A stretch of DNA of 35,909 nucleotides from a virus: the IMG/VR virus record IMGVR_UViG_3300032893_000186, positions 1 to 35,909 of that record. One strand, given 5' to 3'. The translations under genes were made by a program, and so were the position numbers. How positions within the stretch are numbered: position 1 is the first letter of the stretch; each line of letters opens with the position of its first letter. Below are positions 35,195 through 35,909 of this stretch, piece after piece. The notes under the pieces are model-generated. The model was not told the origin of the DNA. It saw nothing but the letters and a program-made list of their open reading frames with translations, and did no database searches.

Positions 35195-35216
35195 GTAAGT
35201 AAGTAAAAAAATGGAA
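35195..35216 (+). repeat. Leader repeat GTAAGTAAGT + A-run, copy 2
   Basis: Identical over 22 bases to copy 1 at 33739, again spanning the ATG. A shared leader of two tail genes about 1.45 kb apart points to common translational control or duplication. Confidence 0.7.
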
Positions 35217-35498
35217 GTAGAAATAAACCTAAAAGGCGAAACAAAGAAAATTCAAGTAAAAGACATACTTGGAAGACACCAAACTGAATACGTGAAAGCA
35301 GTTGCAGCTATGCAGAAAGGAACAGAGGAAGGAATGTTAGGCTTCATAAACTATAGAGACACTATGGTCAGAGAGCTTACAGGATTTTCTCAAGAAGATT
35401 TAGAAGCGATGCCTCTTGTTGAAAAGAACAAGATAATCGATGCAATAGAAGGACAGCTCGCGTTATTCAAGGGCGACAGAAATTTTTTGATGAGGTAG
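35211..35498 (+). CDS. Tail assembly chaperone, G-like
   Basis: A 95-residue protein, beta-rich start (VEINLKGETKKIQVKDILGRHQTEYVKAV) and helical end (FSQEDLEAMPLVEKNKIIDAIEGQLALF). It lies between tail tube and tape measure, the slot of lambda gpG-type chaperones. Near its 3' end AAATTTTTTG contains slippery heptamers, and the -1 frame leads into the next ORF. The chaperone binds the tape measure during tail assembly. Confidence 0.7.
   Translation: MEVEINLKGETKKIQVKDILGRHQTEYVKAVAAMQKGTEEGMLGFINYRDTMVRELTGFSQEDLEAMPLVEKNKIIDAIEGQLALFKGDRNFLMR
35483..35489 (+). promoter_or_regulatory. Predicted -1 frameshift site TTTTTTG
   Basis: In the zero frame the codons are AAT TTT TTG, so T-TTT-TTG fits X-XXY-YYZ. 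The preceding A-AAT-TTT also fits. The zero-frame stop TAG follows at 35496. After slipping back one base the frame reads F-D-E-V-G-D-A-V and stays open to 35753. Confidence 0.7.
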
Positions 35499-35755
35499 GC
35501 GATGCAGTTGGCTTGCTTGTCAGGTTTAAACATCCTGAGATGGTAAGAGACCTCATTAAGAAAGGAGAATTGAACCCTTACGTAGTCGTGCCTATCAATA
35601 TGCTCCGATTGAGCAGAGAGTTCGGCTGGACGCCAACTCAGATACTCAACGAGAATGTCTTTTGGCTGAATTGTTATGAACGCATGCTTGATGAAATTGA
35701 TGAAGCTCATGGAAGCTCAATAACAAAACAAGAAAAAAGAGAGTTAGGAATATAA
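35486..35755 (+). CDS. Tail assembly chaperone T-like extension, made by -1 frameshift
   Basis: About 89 codons in the -1 frame relative to the G-like gene (DEVGDAVGLLVRFKHPEMVRDLIKKGELNPYVVVPINMLRLSREFGWTPTQIL...). It has no ATG upstream of its conserved start; the only initiation codon near is a TTG at 35513 with no Shine-Dalgarno. Like lambda gpGT, it is therefore probably a fusion to the 95-residue chaperone. The C-terminal FGWTPTQILNENVFWL is typical of T-type chaperone domains. It ends in TAATG with the tape-measure start. Confidence 0.7.
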   Translation, partial: FDEVGDAVGLLVRFKHPEMVRDLIKKGELNPYVVVPINMLRLSREFGWTPTQILNENVFWLNCYERMLDEIDEAHGSSITKQEKRELGI

Positions 35756-35909
35756 TGGCAATACAAGAGCACAAAGTCAAAGTAACATTTGAAGGCGACA
35801 CGAAAAAGATGGAGAGTGACTTAGACAAGTCTCTCAAAAAAACTCGAACTCTTGATATTAAAGCAAATGTTCAGGATTTCTGGAAAGGTATGCAAAAAGG
35901 TGCTCTTCA
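35755..35909 (+). CDS. Tail tape-measure protein, N-terminal part (3' end outside window)
   Basis: 51 complete codons starting MAIQEHKVKVTFEGDTKKMESDLDK, a typical tape-measure opening (KVxFEGDTxKxxxxLxxxxK). It is cut by the right edge after two bases of codon 52; these plus base 1 of the window form CAT, and the frame continues into the C-terminal part at the left edge. The start overlaps the chaperone stop by one base. Confidence 0.8.
   Translation, partial: MAIQEHKVKVTFEGDTKKMESDLDKSLKKTRTLDIKANVQDFWKGMQKGAL

Noticed and set aside
1-35909. Bacteroidota-type phage (A-rich starts without Shine-Dalgarno)
   Set aside because: The upstream element has the BRE+TATA form and ~22-nt spacing of archaeal leaderless promoters, and a tRNA carries an insertion at the archaeal intron site.

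Overview
The window looks like the genome of a tailed virus (HK97-type capsid, Caudoviricetes-like) of an archaeon, probably complete and circularly permuted. Every supported gene is on the + strand. The reading frame that opens at the left edge is the C-terminal part of a tape-measure protein, and the frame that runs off the right edge is a tape-measure N-terminus. Joining last base to first keeps the frame and gives one protein of about 437 residues. The archaeal call rests on three things: a recurrent BRE+TATA element (GTAAATTATTTAAA or close variants, nine copies) that often sits 21-24 nt before an ATG, as expected for leaderless archaeal transcripts; archaeal-looking TATA boxes elsewhere; and tRNA genes that appear to be interrupted in the anticodon loop. 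Shine-Dalgarno sequences (GGAGG, GAGGTG) are also used inside operons. The DNA is AT-rich. I cannot name the host.

Layout. 1-6.6 kb: tail tip and lysis region (end of tape measure, a small tail protein, hub/tail-tip protein, small fibre proteins, membrane proteins, a TIM-barrel hydrolase-like protein, a holin-like protein). 6.6-13.5 kb: an accessory/early region of many short, tightly overlapping genes, unusually rich in CxxC zinc-binding microproteins, with a ribbon-helix-helix regulator, a winged-helix protein, an OB-fold-like protein, a SWIM protein, an HExxE metalloprotease-like protein and a zinc-finger/NUMOD-like/PD-(D/E)XK nuclease. 13.5-18.5 kb: tRNA or tRNA-like elements, two HNH endonucleases, a ParB-like protein, a Mom-like DNA-modification GNAT, and small and large terminase. 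18.5-25.9 kb: a second YkgJ-type cysteine protein, a portal-MuF fusion, a PurD-like ATP-grasp enzyme, a gp10-like neck protein, prohead protease, scaffold-like protein and major capsid protein. 26-33 kb: fibre and decoration genes, three of which share a striking 14-residue repeat. 33-35.9 kb: head-tail connector, tail terminator, tail tube, two tail chaperones apparently joined by a -1 frameshift, and the start of the tape measure. No tail sheath was recognised, so the particle is probably siphovirus-like.

The most unusual observations are: (i) the 14-residue Y-x-M-D-L-L-L repeat family (about 30, 9 and 4 copies in three proteins); (ii) a tRNA-like element with a perfect 7-bp acceptor stem and encoded CCA, lying wholly inside the 3' end of the Mom-like gene; (iii) a slippery TTTTTTG between the tail chaperones; (iv) a PurD-like ATP-grasp enzyme in the head operon; and (v) a hexapeptide C-N/D-N-S-T-G/W repeat protein whose DNA units differ only at two amino-acid-changing sites. 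No polymerase, helicase, replication initiator or integrase was recognised. All functional calls come from reading motifs by eye; no database search was run.
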